The notes: generated by a model not told the origin, from the letters alone. A DNA stretch of 64,000 nt from Hypholoma sublateritium FD-334 SS-4 (GCA_000827495.1 KN817519.1:512462-576461), one strand, 5' to 3'. Shown: positions 1-12,376, counted from the stretch's first letter. Numbers and translations: made by a program.

Positions 1-3000
1 GTTTAGCAAGCTGACAGCGAGTTCAGTTCTTGGATCGGTTGTCCTCGGAATCATAAGGATTTCATCAAACCCGACAGCCAAAATTTCATTCTTGACTTCC
101 TCAAACATCACATCCGCCTGCCTTCTAGTTGGTGATAAATTGACTTCAATGCCCAGGATTTTGAGAGCTAGCAAGGTGTCATTCAAAGCTGCTGTGAAAT
201 TCCCTCTCAAAAAGTGATTCCGAGATCGCAAGCGCAGTATGTTTCCGCGGTCTTCAGGTTGGTGAATACGAAGAAAACAATCGTTCAAGACAGAATCTGA
301 TATACCCAAATCACCTGTGTGGAATTTAATGTTTAGCACTGTATTAAATAGAAAGTTTACAAGAGAACCTTTCCAAGTGTACAATCTACGGATGCAAGCA
401 AAATCAACAAGGAGATTGGAGGGCTGTTTCAATATTAGGAAAACGAACTTACGCGGCTAGGCGAGAAAGTAGGCTGAACGTTTGCTGAGGTTTTTCTGAC
501 CATGCATCATCTCGAAGAAGACTGCGGGCGCTAACGAAGTATTGTAGTGCAAGCTATCAAAGAAAGGCGCGTGAGTGTTGCCAATAATGCATGGCGTGTA
601 TATATACTTCGTGTGCTCCACGGGCCCAGGCCGATTCTCCGGCGTCAAACAGAACCTCTAAAAGTTCATCTCTCTTCGGGTGGTCGTGGAGAAGGTTCAA
701 GCATCTGCGTAGTCCCTTATTGAAGGAGCGCGGTTAGACTAAGGCAGAGTCGCACCCACCGTTTTGCATGTTCGGCGATGCGGTAAACATCAACGGGCGT
801 TTCATGCATCATCATCAGAATGATCTGTCCGATGCAGAGATTAATTTGCGTCATATATGAGAAAAGTATCATCTCACCCTGAAGGACATTTTGGCGACGG
901 TATCTCGGGGAAGGCGATCCGCTTCAGCTTGAGCAGCTTGACGGTAACGATCATGGGCGAAGCTACACATATCTCTGGCCCTTGTAATCAACCATCCTTC
1001 TGTCAAAGCCAGCTGTAGGCCGCGCATCGATTTATGTGTGTTGTCTGGGCCTTTCTCACGGAGATTGGTCACTGCTTGACGAAGGTTCCATGTATCGTCC
1101 ATGTCACTTTCTTCGTTGCCAGATGGGGTAGTTGAATGCTCCAAATCAATCATTAAGGCTACCTCTGTTACCTTGAATCTATGTCAAAAGGAATCAACCT
1201 GGATTAGACAATTGAAGTAAAATCCTTGTAAACTTACGTCTCCCCAAAAAATGCAGCCCATAAGAGATATTTTCTGGCCTCCTCCGGTAATTCTTTCAGA
1301 TATGTAATCAAAAATGTAAGATCGGTCGGGTCAGAAATCTTGTGGTTGGAGAGACTGTTTTCGATTCCCGTCATATCGTACCTATAAGCCAAATAAGATT
1401 AAAACAATGAGGCCAGCTCAGCTCAGTGTTCTTACACCCAGTGATTATGTTCCACATCGAAATTGATCTAGTCCATTCAGATATAACGAGATGCATTCTA
1501 CCATTAGGAGTGTGACTCACATGACGTTGCCGTTGCAAAGTCGTCAAGATACTCCGTGCAGAGAAAGCATTCCCAGATGAAGCAGAGAATACGAAGCGTG
1601 ATAAAGGCATACATTCATCGTTGTCCCGATGAAGCGTTTTAGATACCAGTAGTGAAATTGCCGAAGGCGGTAGAGGTTCCACAGTTATCCAAGTGGGGCG
1701 AGCACGATTGCTGAACATCTGCCGGACTCGTTCAACAACCTCACTGATATTAACTGTCAATTAAGTGAAAATCATAGTGAATTTGACAATCGTACGATTT
1801 ATCCGATCGCAAAGTAGCAAATATAAGCTGCGGTATCGAAGCAAACAAGGCATGAGGCTGCAGGACTGATACAAGAAAAAATCACTGACCATGCGGCTTC
1901 TGGAGTTTACGAGCGTGGAAATGAGATCCAACGTCCTGAACAGCAGATGAGTACAAGGGCGATGAGTCAGACCCAAACTCACGATTGGTCGGCTTCATGC
2001 AAGTCGTCAAGGAACAAAGCGAATAACCGCGTCTCCGCAATCACCGTGAACACATTTTCTACCAGAGACTGAAATCTAGCTCGAAGCTCTCTGGTATTCA
2101 AATGTTCTTGTGGCGCTTCTAGGTGTATATCAAAGAGGGCCAAGACGTCCTTTAGTTCTGGTGTTCCCTGGTAAAGCAGAGGGACATTGTGAAGCTGTGG
2201 TCCAAGTCGATCTCGTAGAGCGTTGACAAATCGGTGTAAGTCTGTGTGGAATACCATCAACTGTCTGAGAACTGAAGATAAACAGCCGAGCTAACAAATT
2301 GTGTTAATCCATGCACACTGTATTGTATAGCAACTCACCAAAGCCACAAAAGGAGCCGAATCAGCGCTTTGGAATTTTGCCTGGCCCCAAAGCCCATGAG
2401 CTGGGTAGTACATTCAAATGAGGATAGTGAGTCGAAAATTTGGGTCGACATGCTTACATCGCCAAGCGGCTTGGTTGACCAAAATCATAGAGCTCTTCCC
2501 AATTCTGCGTATTTGAATAAGCACCATCGGCAGAGGGGCAAAGGGGAATATTTACCCTGGCGGCCCAACCACTAGGACAGTCTGCGTTCGTGAGACACGA
2601 CCCCGACTGCGTAACATAACTTTCCGTAACCCAGGGTTCGAATACGGCACCGGACTGAAGGATTGCGTCGCAGAATAGTCCATCGAGTCGATGGATGGCT
2701 GCAACATAGGACTGCCCTCACCCGCGATAGATGTATAGGGTGAATCACTATGGGACGATATTGATTCCGAATAATCGTCCTGGTTACCGTTTGAAGAACG
2801 GTTAGTGGACAATGCTATATAACCTTTACTAGCGGAATAGTGCTTCGAAAAACTGCTGGAAACATTACGAACTGGCGGGGCGTAGCTCAGCGCATTATCC
2901 AACCCAACAATGAGAACCACTCACTAACGGTACGAATCAGTTCGAGTTCCCTTTCACGGCCGAACTAATCACGGGTTATATATAAGTAGATGCGTTCAAC

Positions 3001-4603
3001 TTTAGTATATAATGAATTTACTAGATCAATGGGCATTGTGAATTCCTAGAAATCAAGTCGGTCAACATAGCTTTTTCGTTCGTAAAGGGACCCAACATAC
3101 GGCATAGCGGTCCTCCGATGCGATGGCAAACGAAGGTATAAGCTGTGATGATTTTTAGACAAACAACGTACATAAGAGATAATGATAATACCTCGTTAGA
3201 ATCATCGGAGGCGGACGAGACAGTGGCCAAAAGGCGTTGTTGACATTCAATTAGGTCCCTTTTGAGACCATAGGCGCTTTGGTATCGTATGTCTGGGTTT
3301 TTTGCTAGTAACTAAATTGAAGGTCGGTCATGTGTATAGATGCGAAAAATTGGGGGGAGATTCTCTTACTTTGTCGATGATATCCGCGAGTACCTGTGGA
3401 ACGTCACGTCGAACCTCGTGAACGGGCATAGGTCGCTTTTGCACTATCGAATGCAGTAACTCAAGGGCACCTCCTTCGAAAGGCATTTGGCCTCTTCCGA
3501 CAAGTAGTGTCCAAAACATGATACCAAGGGCATACAGATCTGTTCGGTGGTCCTGTGTCATTGTTTCAATACTTCCAGTCTGCTCTGGTGCTAAATAGCA
3601 AAGTGCCTCCTTGATCTTGAGTTTTTCAGCTTCTTCATAGGCACGCAACACAAGGGACGACGGAGAACCAAAGTTTTCCAGAGAGATGGCCCGATTCCCG
3701 AAATGAACCAAACGAACGAAGCCAGAATGCGAGTTTAAATGAAATGCGTTCGCACGTACTGCGAAAGAGAGAGCGTGTCAAGATATTAATTTCTGATATT
3801 TTGTTTTCACAAACCTTCGCGGTGAACAACACCAGCCCTATAAATCATCAGCAATCGGAATCGTTGAGAGCGGTAGATTTATTTACTTGTGCAAGGCTTC
3901 TAGGCAATGAGTAGCCTGAATGGAAAATCTAGACAGAAATTGGTCTAAGTTTGATGATTATGCTGGAGTGCTTACTCGAGGAAAGATGCAAGATCCATGA
4001 TATCAAATGCCTCCATTTCTTCGGCCACCCCTGCGCTGCCTGGCACATTTGACATATATGCATCGACGTGCGAAGCCGTCCTCACACGAGATATGTCGGC
4101 GAGAAGAAGGTCGTTTACTTTGGAGGGTGGGAGGTAACGGCCAAGTAGGTTCAGCCCAGGATGGACAAGGAGTAGAACGACACAATCTCCACTTTCACGG
4201 GAAATCTTGAAGAATTCTATCATGCGCAAAGTCGTGCTTGAACGGTCGGGAGATTGAGTCATTTGTTCCAAGCTGAGCGTATTACATGAGTATGGTATGC
4301 ACTAGACGACTTGTTGTACCTACATATGTGCCTCTCTTTCCAAGCACATTGAGCCGTTCGATTGAGCAGGTGCGATCTTGGCAAGTACGTTTGACCCATC
4401 TTTTAAACTGTTCCCTTCAGCAAGCATGGTCATACTTCCTGTATCTTGCCATGGTAAAGCCTAACATGCAATATACAGTCAACAATGGCAAGGAACCCTG
4501 GTCTTTGGAAAGGACCAACTTTCTCAAATGTATATCCAGGTATAGATAGGACTTTGTCCCTAAAATACAGGGTAGGGAACGGCTGGCCAAACTTTTTACG
4601 CAT
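1..4603 (-). CDS. Hybrid histidine kinase of group X type, N-terminal half (partial)
   Basis: Many short exons join into the N-terminal half of a fungal hybrid histidine kinase. These proteins carry a protein-kinase-like domain, a large P-loop ATPase, helical repeats, then GAF, histidine-kinase and receiver domains. The start ATG at 4603 is the first Met after an in-frame TGA. The kinase-like region (about 4560-3330) reads DGSNVLAKI, REAHILEQM, VVHREVRAN, VHFGN and YLAPEQTG. The ATPase has Walker A GPPGIGKSS, assembled across an intron at 2513/2556, the run GLWGQAKF, and Walker B LFALFLDDLHEAD near 2000. The remainder to position 1 matches the helical part, ending in ALKILGIEVN and FDEILMIPRTTDPRTELA. 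The sensor and histidine-kinase end lies outside the window. The DFG motif is HFG and HRD is HRE, so the kinase domain is probably not a normal catalyst. It is likely a stress or osmosensing two-component regulator; the family call is firm and the signal it senses is unknown. Confidence 0.9.
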
Positions 4604-4964
4604 CACACCACGGCAGCGTCAAGAGGGTAAGGAACAGAATCCCCAAACGTGTGCAGATGGAACAATTGAACGTTAGCAGTTGTCCAGAACAAGTTGAAGC
4701 GGTTTGAAGGAATGGCTGAACAAGCTCGGAGTATAGTTAGCGTATTACCTCCGTCTTATTTAGTTATTCCCACGGTCACAAACACCTAGGTCACTCCACA
4801 GCGTTATGTCATAGCCAAGTCATGCTATGTAGGTTGTGGCACGATTCAGTCATCGTTGTTCGAACAACAGATACAGTTCCCATTGAGACGAGACAAAAGT
4901 AGAAATGACAGAAGGCACCACAGGGCGAAGTAAGGACCATACACTATTGCTATTTACGATGTCA
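4604..4964. other. Intergenic spacer between two minus-strand genes
   Basis: This stretch should hold the 3' untranslated region of the helicase gene (right) and the promoter and leader of the histidine kinase (left). I see no ORF with recognisable content and no clear RNA gene. Confidence 0.6.
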
Positions 4965-6995
4965 CTAGTATAAGAAGTCAGCATCAATATCTTGGTTAGC
5001 TCGCAATAGTAGCTCACTGTAACTGGCCGGGTCAATAGCGTCTGGCAATTCTGGCACTGCGACTTCGAAGCGGGATTGGATGGCCGCCATGACTTGCTGA
5101 TCGCTTTCAGAGGACACAAATGTGATGGCGAGACCTTTCGTTCCGAAACGGCCCGCTCGTCTGCCATGGAATCAATATACTGCTGACACTGATTGACATC
5201 AGGGTGGACCTACCCGACACGATGCAAATAGCTGTCTGCGTCCGTGGGGCAGTCGTAGTTGATAACAATGTTGACACGCTCTACATCGATACCACGCCCG
5301 AAAATATCGGTGGCCACCAGGATACGCTTTTCGAACGCCTTGAAAGCGGTGTACCTACTGATACTGTGATACCATTCGAATGAGACTACGACTGGATGGG
5401 CTACGAAGCTTACGTACCGTTCCTCTTGTGTAAGCCCAGAATGGATACTGATACTGGGAAAATTGCAAGACACAAGAAGTTTATCCAATTCAATGGCACG
5501 AGCAACCGATTTGACGAAGATGACGACCTGTACGAGCTTCAAAATCACATACGAGGGAGTCTGTATTATCCATACCTGATTGAATTCCAAAGAATCTAGT
5601 AACTCATTCAACTTTCTGTTTTTACCGACTTCCTCAAGCTTGACGTAGTGTTGTTGCAGACCGTGCAGAGTCAATTTCGTCTCGTCGTCAACAAATATTT
5701 CCAACGGCTAAAAGTTGAAATAGATATGACTTAGTTATCAGCGGAATTGATCATTCTAGAATTAGCTTACATTTGCCATGAACTTTTTACATGTTGCCCT
5801 GATGTCTTTGGCCAGAGTTGCACTGAACATCATTACTTGCTTGTGGTGGGGTGTCGCACGGAAGATTTCTTGAACATCGCGCCGCATGTCTAATGGACGA
5901 TGTCGATATTAGATAAGATGGTCGAAAACACGGGCAGCACAAAAGAAGATGCGGTAAGAATAAGAAATATAGAAAACAGCGCCGCAAAGACCAAGTTAGG
6001 GAGTGGAGGGGATTGATGCTCAGGGCCTCGTCATGACCATGTTATCGGTGAGGACTCCATGTTGTCGTTGAGGACTGTACAACAATTATGCTTGCCCTCT
6101 GCGCCGCCGAACTTGATCCAGAGAGACGCCGTGTCGACAGCACAACAGGAGAGCAATGATGCCTCAGACCAGGTAGTGGTGTGACGACGAATACAAATGA
6201 CGATGGAGATGTGAGAGCGCCAAATTCGTGGGACTGACCAAGCTGTTCGAGCATCTTATCGCACTCGTCTAATACAAAATGCTTCACGTTTTTTGCGTCG
6301 AGGACCTTGTCCCTCACAAGGGCGTTCAACCGACCAGGCGTTGCGACGACAATGTGGGGACATTTGCTTTTGTCGCGAAGGGTTTCAGTATCTTTGGACA
6401 CCGCTGTGCCACCATAGAACGTGCTGACGCGGACGTCGGGCATATACTTGGCAAAACGAGTGTATTCGTTTTTGATTTGGAAGGCAAGTTCGCGTGTATG
6501 ACAAAGCACCAAAACGGAGACCTCTCCATTTGTAGGTTCGAGTTGCTGTAAGGTGGCCAGGACAAAGACCGCGGTCTTTCCGTGACCGGATTTTGCTTGG
6601 CAAAGAACATCCATGCCCAACACCGCCTGGGGAATGCATTCTTGTTGGACTATTCCGAGAGTATGAGAAGTATTTTTGATCAAATTTAAGGGGGAAATAC
6701 CTTCAGATGGATGTTCAAAACCAAGATCGCTGATGGCACGAACCAATTCAGGTTTCAAAAGGAAATCCCTACATACGTGGATGAAATGAGATGTAAGTTA
6801 CTCCGCAGACTGATATGATGACTATGATACATGCCTGAAGCCCGTTGAATGAATACCAGAAAAGTTTTTCTTGTCTTTGCCATCCGCGTCACTGGCGCCA
6901 GCAGCTCCCCCATTGCCTGTAGCACCGGCACCGACATTTGGTATGTCATGCTCATCCTCGTAGTCGATGAGGTCCTCGTTGTCGTGTGCGCTCAT
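4965..6995 (-). CDS. SUB2: DEAD-box RNA helicase SUB2/UAP56
   Basis: Nuclear ATP-dependent helicase of spliceosome assembly and TREX-dependent mRNA export. The start ATG at 6995 gives [15 protein letters not shown], the acidic N-terminus typical of this family, and the protein ends in DIDADFLY before TAG at 4965. In order the sequence shows the Q motif ([15 protein letters not shown]), Walker [18 protein letters not shown]-equivalent [14 protein letters not shown], the family-defining DECD box ([11 protein letters not shown]), SAT (MFSATL), [17 protein letters not shown] and [13 protein letters not shown]. The Walker A residue before GKT is His, where many relatives have Met or Leu. Most introns are about 50-65 nt, but the one after the DECD box is 349 nt (5890-6238). 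The reading frame stays open for roughly 60 codons into it. The gene is transcribed away from the mitochondrial carrier at 7563. Confidence 0.97.
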
Positions 6996-7562
6996 ATCTG
7001 TATGTATAAGAAAAAGTTTATAGAAAGAGAATGGGAAAATGGATGAATGGAGGGTGAAGCAAGTCGTCGAAACGAACCACAAAGATGGGCGGCGTCGACT
7101 TGATTGGTTAACCTTTGCTACCAAACAAAGCTAGTACAAGTGACTTTAATTGTCACGTGATGCCCCACGCACGGGCCTTGATCTCAACCATCATGCGCAG
7201 TAATGCACTAAGAGGCTCCGCTGAGCTCTGTACCAGGACCACACTGGGACGGATATTCTGCTATGAGTTCTTGGCGTACTTGAATGTAACGAAGCATTTT
7301 AACGAGAGCAAGCTCCCACTTGAAGTTGTGACGAGCGGAAGATCTATACCCCGGATCATTACCGAGTCTATAATTACACGATCACATTCTTTTCACCACT
7401 GTAACTTGACTGTAACTTTGCACGAGCCTGACGCGCCGAAGCCTGGCGTAACCATCCTGGCATACCTCTCGAGTCTCAACGCACATCTGGGGAGCCTCAG
7501 CGGGGATATCAGATTTTCTGCACCAATTGCGCCTTCCAGCTCTTTCCGGTCTTTGCATTCCA
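6996..7562. promoter_or_regulatory. Divergent promoter region with a TCACGTGA palindrome
   Basis: The 567 bp separate the divergent starts of SUB2 and the mitochondrial carrier. A perfect palindrome TCACGTGA (7153-7160) contains the CACGTG E-box bound by bHLH factors such as Cbf1 in other fungi. A long plus-strand open frame crosses this tract, but it resembles no family I know and overlaps the carrier exons in another frame, so I treat it as chance. Binding is inferred from the motif alone. Confidence 0.45.
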
Positions 7563-9022
7563 ATGTCGTCTCAATACCCATTTTGGTAGGGCTCTCTTAT
7601 CTCGTTGAAAGGAAAAGTGAATTGACCGCCATGGCTAGGCTCGGAGGTAGTCTTATATCAACAATTACCGCAACCCACTGACCGCTCCATCCTCGATATG
7701 TAGGAATTGCCGCGTCCAGTACGTGTTTATCGCATCGAGTGCAAGTGTATACACTGAATTCATGACGATCTAGTGGCTGCAACCTGTACGCATCCTTTAG
7801 ATGTCACTAAAGTGTTCGTTTCTGAGTCCCACAACTCTTTCAATGTCATTTTAAAAAACCTTCTAGCCGCATGCAAACTTTGAGCTCGATACCCGGTTCA
7901 AAACGCCCGTCTACGATATCCGTCATACGCTCGTCTATCGCTCAGTCGGGATTCCACAGCCTATACGTTGGCCTGAGTGCGTCTCTCATGCGCCAAATGA
8001 CATACTCGCTTGTCCGCCTAGGAGCGTACGAGAAATTGAAAAGCCACCTGGTCGAGGAAGGAAAATCGTCGACGGCGAAATTACTGCTGGCGGCATGTAT
8101 AGCCGGTGGACTTGGCGGGATAGCCGGAAATCCAGCAGGTGCGTATGTCAAGTTCTGTCTATAATAATACCTATAAATCCTCCAACATCCAGATATTATT
8201 CTGGTGCGCATGACTAGTGACCTGGTCCGTCCTTCAGAGCAACGATACAACTATTCCAATGCCATTTCGGGTGTCATTGATTTGATACGGAAGGAGGGCT
8301 TCAAGGGACTTACCCGTGGCCTAGGGACGAACACGGTAGGGACACTACACGTTTTCCAGGTAGTTCTCTGCTGACTTTGTACCCATGTAGTCTCGAGCAG
8401 TGTTAATGAACGTGAGTTTTCCATGAATCATGACCTACTTCGATCTAATATTAGGCTTAGATGTCCCAGGTTGGGTCGTGCGTGAACCTTTTCTATCATC
8501 CTTATAACACGAGTTCATATAATCTACAGCTACGATTTAATCAAAACAACCTTGATTCAAAATCCAATACCCGTCATCAACTACAAATTCCGCGATAGTC
8601 TACCCCTTCACCTAGTTTCAAGCTGTTTAGCTGGAATGTTTGCGACAAGTATTCCACCTCCATGTATCCCATTTAATCAAGTTAATCCTTCCTTCCTTAG
8701 CCATATGTTCTCCGGCCGATGTAATGCGATCACGATTGATGGCTTCAGTAGGTTTTATTGACTTGACCTTTGCTTTGTTTCTTACATCTTTCCAGTCTTG
8801 TTCCCAGGCATCATTCGCGGTCGTGATCAGCCAGTCTTTCAGAGACGAAGGAATCCGCTTCTTATTCAAGGGATGGACGCCATCGTTCATTCGTTTAGGT
8901 CCTAATACTGTTTTGATGTTTGTGTTTTACGAGGCCAGTCTATATTCCTGTCCTCTAAGTTGTTATAAGTATATTAACAATCGATATAGCAAATCAAGAA
9001 GGCCTGGGCATCTATGTTTTGA
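7563..9022 (+). CDS. DIC1: Mitochondrial carrier, dicarboxylate (DIC) type, with micro-exons
   Basis: Inner-membrane carrier with three tandem repeats, each marked by a Px(D/E)xx(K/R)-like signature: HPLDVTKVRM, NPADIILVRM and SPADVMRSRLM. The second and third signatures and FYEQIKK fit dicarboxylate carriers, which exchange malate or succinate for phosphate. The spliced model has 12 coding exons and gives 291 codons, the usual family length. Exons: 7563-7585, 7639-7646 (8 nt), 7704-7718 (15 nt), 7774-7813, 7867-8138, 8193-8335, 8391-8411 (21 nt), 8461-8477 (17 nt), 8530-8648, 8701-8747, 8796-8933, 8990-9022. The first three join as MSSQYPFW-LGG-IAAS, running into MAATCTHPLDVTKV, the expected start of transmembrane helix 1. 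The last intron needs a GC donor (8934) to give the standard C-terminus ending KKAWASMF; a GT donor at 8938 would give a different, slightly longer tail. The substrate is inferred from family resemblance only. Confidence 0.92.
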
Positions 9023-9297
9023 CTGATGAAACCTAACTTGTATTTTATTTGTGTCGACATTTGTTCTTTCTTTCCACTTGCTCTCACCAACGCAGTCCTA
9101 TTTAGAGTAGATATCTCACAAGATAGAAGGATGTTTCTAGGACATTTAGCTTTTATATTTCTGCTCAGTGCTATCACCAACCCATTACTATTTACTAGTA
9201 GAGTAGACATACGGTTTCCCATAAGAAAGAAAGATTCCTTCAAGCCATTTGTTTACTATATACATACATTGTATACACATGAAATTAGATCCTCCTG

Positions 9298-11421
9298 TTA
9301 CATCGCAGTGTAGACGATAATCTTGTCCAAGTCTGCTGCATAATCTAGACCGCGATTACTTCAAGGACCCATGTTTTTGCAGATCACATTTCAGACTTAC
9401 TAGCTTGATTTGCAGAGAATGTGATCGAATTAGCACCGGATTTCAAATTCAATTTGACGGGGACAGAGAGCAGGACGTGCCCGCCTCCCGTATTGGGCTG
9501 GTCTACCAGCACGCTTGCGCCACCATTTACGCTGAGTGAAAGCGTTGAAAGCTATGTAGTCAAATGTACAGCTGAAGTTCAGCGCACCTCACTGTCGTGT
9601 TTCGCCACGTAGAATCACCTATACTGTAATTTTAGAGTGCAATGATATGATATACTACGGCGTAATTAGAACACACCGTTTGCAAAATACAGTGAAACCC
9701 ATTGATTTGCACCAATACCTTGTACGTTATTGAGCATCACGGACCCTCCGTGCCCTGTATGGAGAATTTGTAAATAATCAAACAGATTGCAAACAACAGA
9801 ACGCAGAAAGTTGACTTGCCAAGATATCCGACCGCTTTACCACCTGAAAACGAGGGATCCGACAGGATTGTGGCAGAGCCAGAAATCGTACCGCTCTCTG
9901 CCTCGTAGCTGGTCCCAGTAGCAGCAGTATACGTTCCCGCCGTAAGATCAAATGACCAGACGTCGGCTGCAACGATTTGTGGAACACCAGTGCTCCAGCT
10001 CAAAGGATACCAGATGTATGTGCTGCTCCCGAGTACATCCGGTCTCCAACGATCGCCCATATATATGGCGTTGCTGCCGAGTGGCATGTCGAAAGCATTT
10101 TGAGAGAAATATGTGTTTACGGCTTCAGGCGAGATATCAGCTTGTGTGGACCAAGGGCCGGCTAATGACTAGATATATTATCGATAAAAGGCACGGCAGA
10201 AATGGTTCTAGGTCTTACAGAAGCGGTGAAGAATTTGTTTGGATTAGGAGCCCATCCACTGGTGTGTGACGCAAACAAGTAGTACACCTGGTTTGATGTA
10301 AGTTGTTCCAAGTAAATATATACGGAGTTTCGACGTGCTTACCCCGTTTCGCTTCAAGACCCCTGGAGCTTCCAACGTTGAGCCTGCCATGACAATGCGT
10401 CTAATGAGTACAAAGGCTTGCGGGCATTCACTGATTATACAGTATTTACCGTTAAGCTGGCTTGTCACAGAGACTACGTTATAGTAATTGGCGTCCAATT
10501 TGGAAATCTTGAAATTTTGATTGTTGTCGGATGCATATAACAGGTAAGCGGTTCCATCGCCTAGGGCAAGTGTCAGTATGTGCACGCTTGTCGATAGCAC
10601 TAAATAAGGATAATGTCTTACTATCTTGGAACAGACTTTCATCCCTGGATTGCGCCCCAAGCGGCTGGAAACTAGATTTATAGTTGTACGGTCCACACGG
10701 AGACTTTGCAGTTGCGACGCCGACTTCAGCTGCCCCATAGCTAGAGTGATTGGTTCAACATTCTCATGACATCAGCTAAAGGAATATAAGCGAGGAAACG
10801 CACTTGGATGTGTCCGAATGGAACCACATGACATATTCAGAGTTCTGTTGAATTTGTTATATTGTCCCACCGAAAGTCAAAATCGAAGAAAACTTACAGC
10901 CGTGTTGAAGATAACTTATACACAACCATTCCTTGAGTCAGCGCATTATATTTGTTACTCCAGTCTCCGAAACTACCTTTAGGCCGCTCCACAATATTAG
11001 AAGTGGATATCATTGTTCCAGCGATGGGGGTGAGTGCATCGTTCTGACGACTCCAGGTGACAAGGTCGGACGACTGCATCAGAGATTGAATTATGAATAT
11101 TCGGACAAGCACCAGATAATAGCATTAGATCTAGCCTGATAGCAAGATACTGCTTTGAACAGTGCACTGTTGAGTGACTTGTCTTCGCCGAACCAATAAT
11201 ACTGTGATCCAACCTGTGCATTTACGGTGTACGCCAGGCATGAGTGACTGTAGTGCTTAAGAATTGTTGAAAAAAGTAAGGACCTTGAGAATTCCTGCAC
11301 CATGAGCCTGGATAACGTTTCCACTGGTATCAGTCCAAGTAGCACCAGGAACAATCACGGCAGCGTAAGTTGCAGCAAGCGCAGACAAGATCCCAATGAA
11401 GCGGCGAAGGTAGGGGCCCAT
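9298..11421 (-). CDS. Secreted GH43 exo-beta-1,3-galactanase with CBM35-like domain
   Basis: Extracellular glycoside hydrolase predicted to release galactose from beta-1,3-galactan, such as arabinogalactan side chains. ATG at 11421 opens a signal peptide (MGPYLRRFIGILSALAATYA). The GH43 five-bladed propeller follows: WTDTSGNVIQAHGAG, YYWFGEDKS, SSDLVTWSRQ, ERPK, YVMWFHSD, AKSPCGPY, SRDESLFQDDGTAYLLY, LEAPGVLKRNG, YYLFASHTSGWAPNPN and MGDRWRPD. These fit the galactanase subfamily (GH43_24). From about 9,900 down to the stop a second module begins YEAESGT and ends near DLDKIIVYTAM, which fits a CBM35-type carbohydrate-binding domain. The gene is cut by many introns and ends at TAA 9298-9300, 275 bp from the convergent carrier gene. 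A TATATA-like stretch lies about 50 bp upstream of the ATG (11471-11480). Confidence 0.93.
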
Positions 11422-12376
11422 GGTATCCAGGCTGTTATTCGAGCCGGAAGAGCACGGATGCGCCAGCCAATATATACCTCGATTCATTTGCGGTTCGGAA
11501 CATCCACTGCGCTGAACGAAGAGAATAATCGGTCAAGTGGACAATATAGCGGCAGTACCCCGGAATAAGAGCCAGTGGAGTTCTTGCGCCCTCGCTGTAA
11601 GATGTAGAGATGATGTCACCTGTACGGTCTAAATAGCAGTGAGAAGTCAGATCAAGTGATTGAAATAGCATTTGCCGCTGGAAAGAAGCCACCATGGGGT
11701 GACCGGGAGAAGCAAGCGGCAGCGGTGGTGAGTACATGTGGTAGCGGAGGGGCGATTGCGCTGTGATAGTATGATTGAAGGGTGAGAGCTGGGATCTCAT
11801 GTAAATCCTGTGTAACAATTCCCGAGATGTCCGTGAATGCTTATCAAAACCATCCTGACCTCGATTCTCTGCAGCACAATCGACAGCAACAATCACAATA
11901 ACAAATATTCACAAGACAGCCTCTTTGAACTTTGAAGCAACGCAGACAAGTCAAAGCAAGGAAAAAGTTGAAGCCAGTCGATAATTAGAAGTCGGTGCTT
12001 CCAGTGAGAAGCTCTGGAGAATTTGTGAGGTACATATTTCGATCAAGTTCAAATTGAATTCTAAGCCCCAGGACTGAGGAGGGTCCAGGAGTTCAAACTT
12101 CACTATTGGATGTAAGTGGGGTGATGGGAAGATGATGGGAAGATGCTGGATGGTGCTCGTATTATGTGGCTGTACAGCACTGGCACGTGAAGGGAAGTAT
12201 GTTCAGACGTGTCCGTCACTGGGGTCGTCAAATTCAAAATAATTGACCTCTTCATCTACGCGAACTTAACGCTCCTTCGCCGCTGGGATATCCAAGTCGC
12301 AGTAGGCTCTTCAGCGCCTACCAATACGAACTCTTCGCGCACTGGCTCAGCACAACACCCCTTAACTAAGCAGGCT
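11422..12376. promoter_or_regulatory. Divergent intergenic region between GH43 and acetyl-CoA transporter
   Basis: This 955-bp tract contains the upstream regions of two divergent genes. CACGTG occurs at 12184-12189, about 190 bp before the transporter ATG. Open frames on both strands here have no recognisable domain. An in-frame GTG at 12209 upstream of the transporter is not needed as a start, because ATG 12377 is available. Confidence 0.4.

Noticed and set aside
2620..2640. GGTTCGAAT motif resembling a tRNA T-loop
   Set aside because: It lies inside the coding frame of the histidine-kinase ATPase region and has no surrounding tRNA fold.
6042..6238. SUB2 reading frame extending past the DECD box
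   Set aside because: The extension is not helicase sequence and is bounded by a good donor and acceptor, so it is intronic. It is reported only as a possible retained-intron product.
7115..7681. 188-codon plus-strand open frame
   Set aside because: No recognisable domain. It overlaps the true first exons of the mitochondrial carrier in another frame and covers the divergent promoter.
11435..11896. 153-codon minus-strand open frame upstream of the GH43 gene
   Set aside because: Composition and sequence look random, and it overlaps the GH43 start in another frame and its promoter.
12209..12376. In-frame N-terminal extension of the acetyl-CoA transporter
   Set aside because: It would start at GTG, not ATG. 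The first in-frame ATG is 12377, and the extension shows no conservation I can recognise.
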